The notes beneath the pieces are model-generated. The model did no database searches, was not told where the DNA came from, and saw only the letters and a list, made by a program, of their open reading frames with translations. A DNA stretch of 64,000 bases from Hydrogenophaga taeniospiralis (GTDB lineage Bacteria > Pseudomonadota > Gammaproteobacteria > Burkholderiales > Burkholderiaceae_C), in the NCBI RefSeq assembly GCF_020510445.1, contig NZ_JAHBAG010000001.1, positions 1,092,501-1,156,500 of the forward strand, in the 5' to 3' direction. Both the position numbers and the translations under genes were made by a program. Positions 63,606-64,000 of this stretch are shown piece after piece. The first letter of the stretch is position 1; every line of letters starts with the position of its first letter.

Positions 63606-64000
63606 ATCAGGCTTTTGTCTCGCCAGAAAATTGGAATTCGTGAATTACTTTACATCCCGAAACAGGCGGATACGCCCAAAGGGTCTTCCGGAAATATTTC
63701 ACGGTTTTTTGCGGAAATAGAAGCACTCTGTAAGTCAATTGACCACAGGATGGTGCCGGTCAATCGTTGGCATGACGGGTTGAAATGAGTTCTTTTCTAT
63801 TAATCAATTCCAGGGCAATCGTTGGTGCTTTTGCGCAACGCCTGGGACGCCCTTGCCCGCCATTCATTGGGATTTTGCAAGCCGGTCCGGTTTGAACCGG
63901 CTCCAGAAAGATGAGGCCGTTGCGCGGCGGCGCATCTGCGCCGCCGCGCAACGGCTCGCGAAGGGGGAGGGGGGCCGCCGCGCGGGCGGCTGGTGCCTTA
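63606..64000. other. Gene-poor, AT-richer end of the window
   Basis: I see no convincing gene here. The short open frame on the minus strand (63760-63951) has no family features or ribosome-binding site. The segment is less GC-rich than its surroundings up to about 63900 and then becomes very GC-rich around a strong hairpin. Confidence 0.6.
63916..63955. other. Very strong 19-bp GC-rich hairpin
   Basis: GCCGTTGCGCGGCGGCGCA is followed after two bases by its perfect reverse complement. No T-run is present on either strand within the window. It could be a terminator for a gene beyond the right edge or a structural repeat. Confidence 0.6.

Noticed and set aside
63760-63951. 63-codon minus-strand frame near the right edge
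   Set aside because: No ribosome-binding site, no domain, and its start region lies in the strong hairpin.

Overview
The window is GC-rich bacterial DNA with the gene content, operon layout and protein character of a betaproteobacterium of the order Burkholderiales, most likely family Comamonadaceae (Hydrogenophaga-like). This rests on the ribosomal and ATP synthase proteins, the DUF493-lipB-lipA cluster, a peroxiredoxin gene and terminator following rpsQ, and a dispersed GC-rich intergenic repeat of the kind I associate with that family. Species identity cannot be fixed from sequence reading alone.

Layout. 1-3.7 kb: the distal part of the S10 ribosomal operon (rplD end, rplW, rplB, rpsS, rplV, rpsC, rplP, rpmC, rpsQ), closed by a strong terminator. 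3.8-10.9 kb: a peroxiredoxin, a GNAT enzyme, a cytochrome b561/cytochrome c' divergent pair, two thioredoxin-fold proteins, a family III CoA-transferase, a lipoprotein and an MFS transporter. 10.9-13.4 kb: a minimal PTS phosphorelay (IIA, HPr, EI) with no sugar permease. 13.4-20.7 kb: a VOC protein, an APS kinase/sulfotransferase pair, a DMT exporter, an AhpD-like protein, an AraC regulator and the lipoylation genes. 20.7-28.3 kb: the complete ATP synthase operon (atpIBEFHAGDC) with a visible promoter and terminator. 28.3-35.6 kb: a cyclic-nucleotide-binding-fold protein, a LemA/TPM-domain operon, a YheT-type hydrolase group, a di-heme cytochrome c, tRNA-Arg(CCG) and a DEDD exonuclease. 35.6-37.3 kb: nnrS-fdxA behind a promoter overlapped by a perfect NsrR-type inverted repeat.

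37.3-64 kb is the most distinctive part, a surface and biofilm island. It holds (a) a degenerate ManC-like protein; (b) two unfamiliar genes; (c) a giant-repeat, extremely acidic protein with 62 uninterrupted Asp-Ala dipeptides, followed by an OmpA-like lipoprotein, a helical-toroid enzyme and a complete type I secretion system (ABC, HlyD, TolC); (d) on the opposite strand a complete Tad/Flp pilus operon; and (e) at the downstream end of that operon, a sigma54-dependent enhancer-binding activator.

I propose that (a)-(d) form one regulon controlled by (e). Four sigma54-type -24/-12 elements, each with GG and GC separated by 10 bp, lie in front of the manC-like gene, the unknown gene pair, the acidic repeat protein and flp. 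Each has a copy of the palindrome CGTTACGTAACG (or a near match) 145-215 bp upstream of its -12 GC, and two of the four have exactly the same spacing of 145 bp. Because the activator gene lies downstream of the flp promoter on the same strand, a positive feedback loop is plausible. The sequence elements are seen directly; the link to this particular activator is inference.
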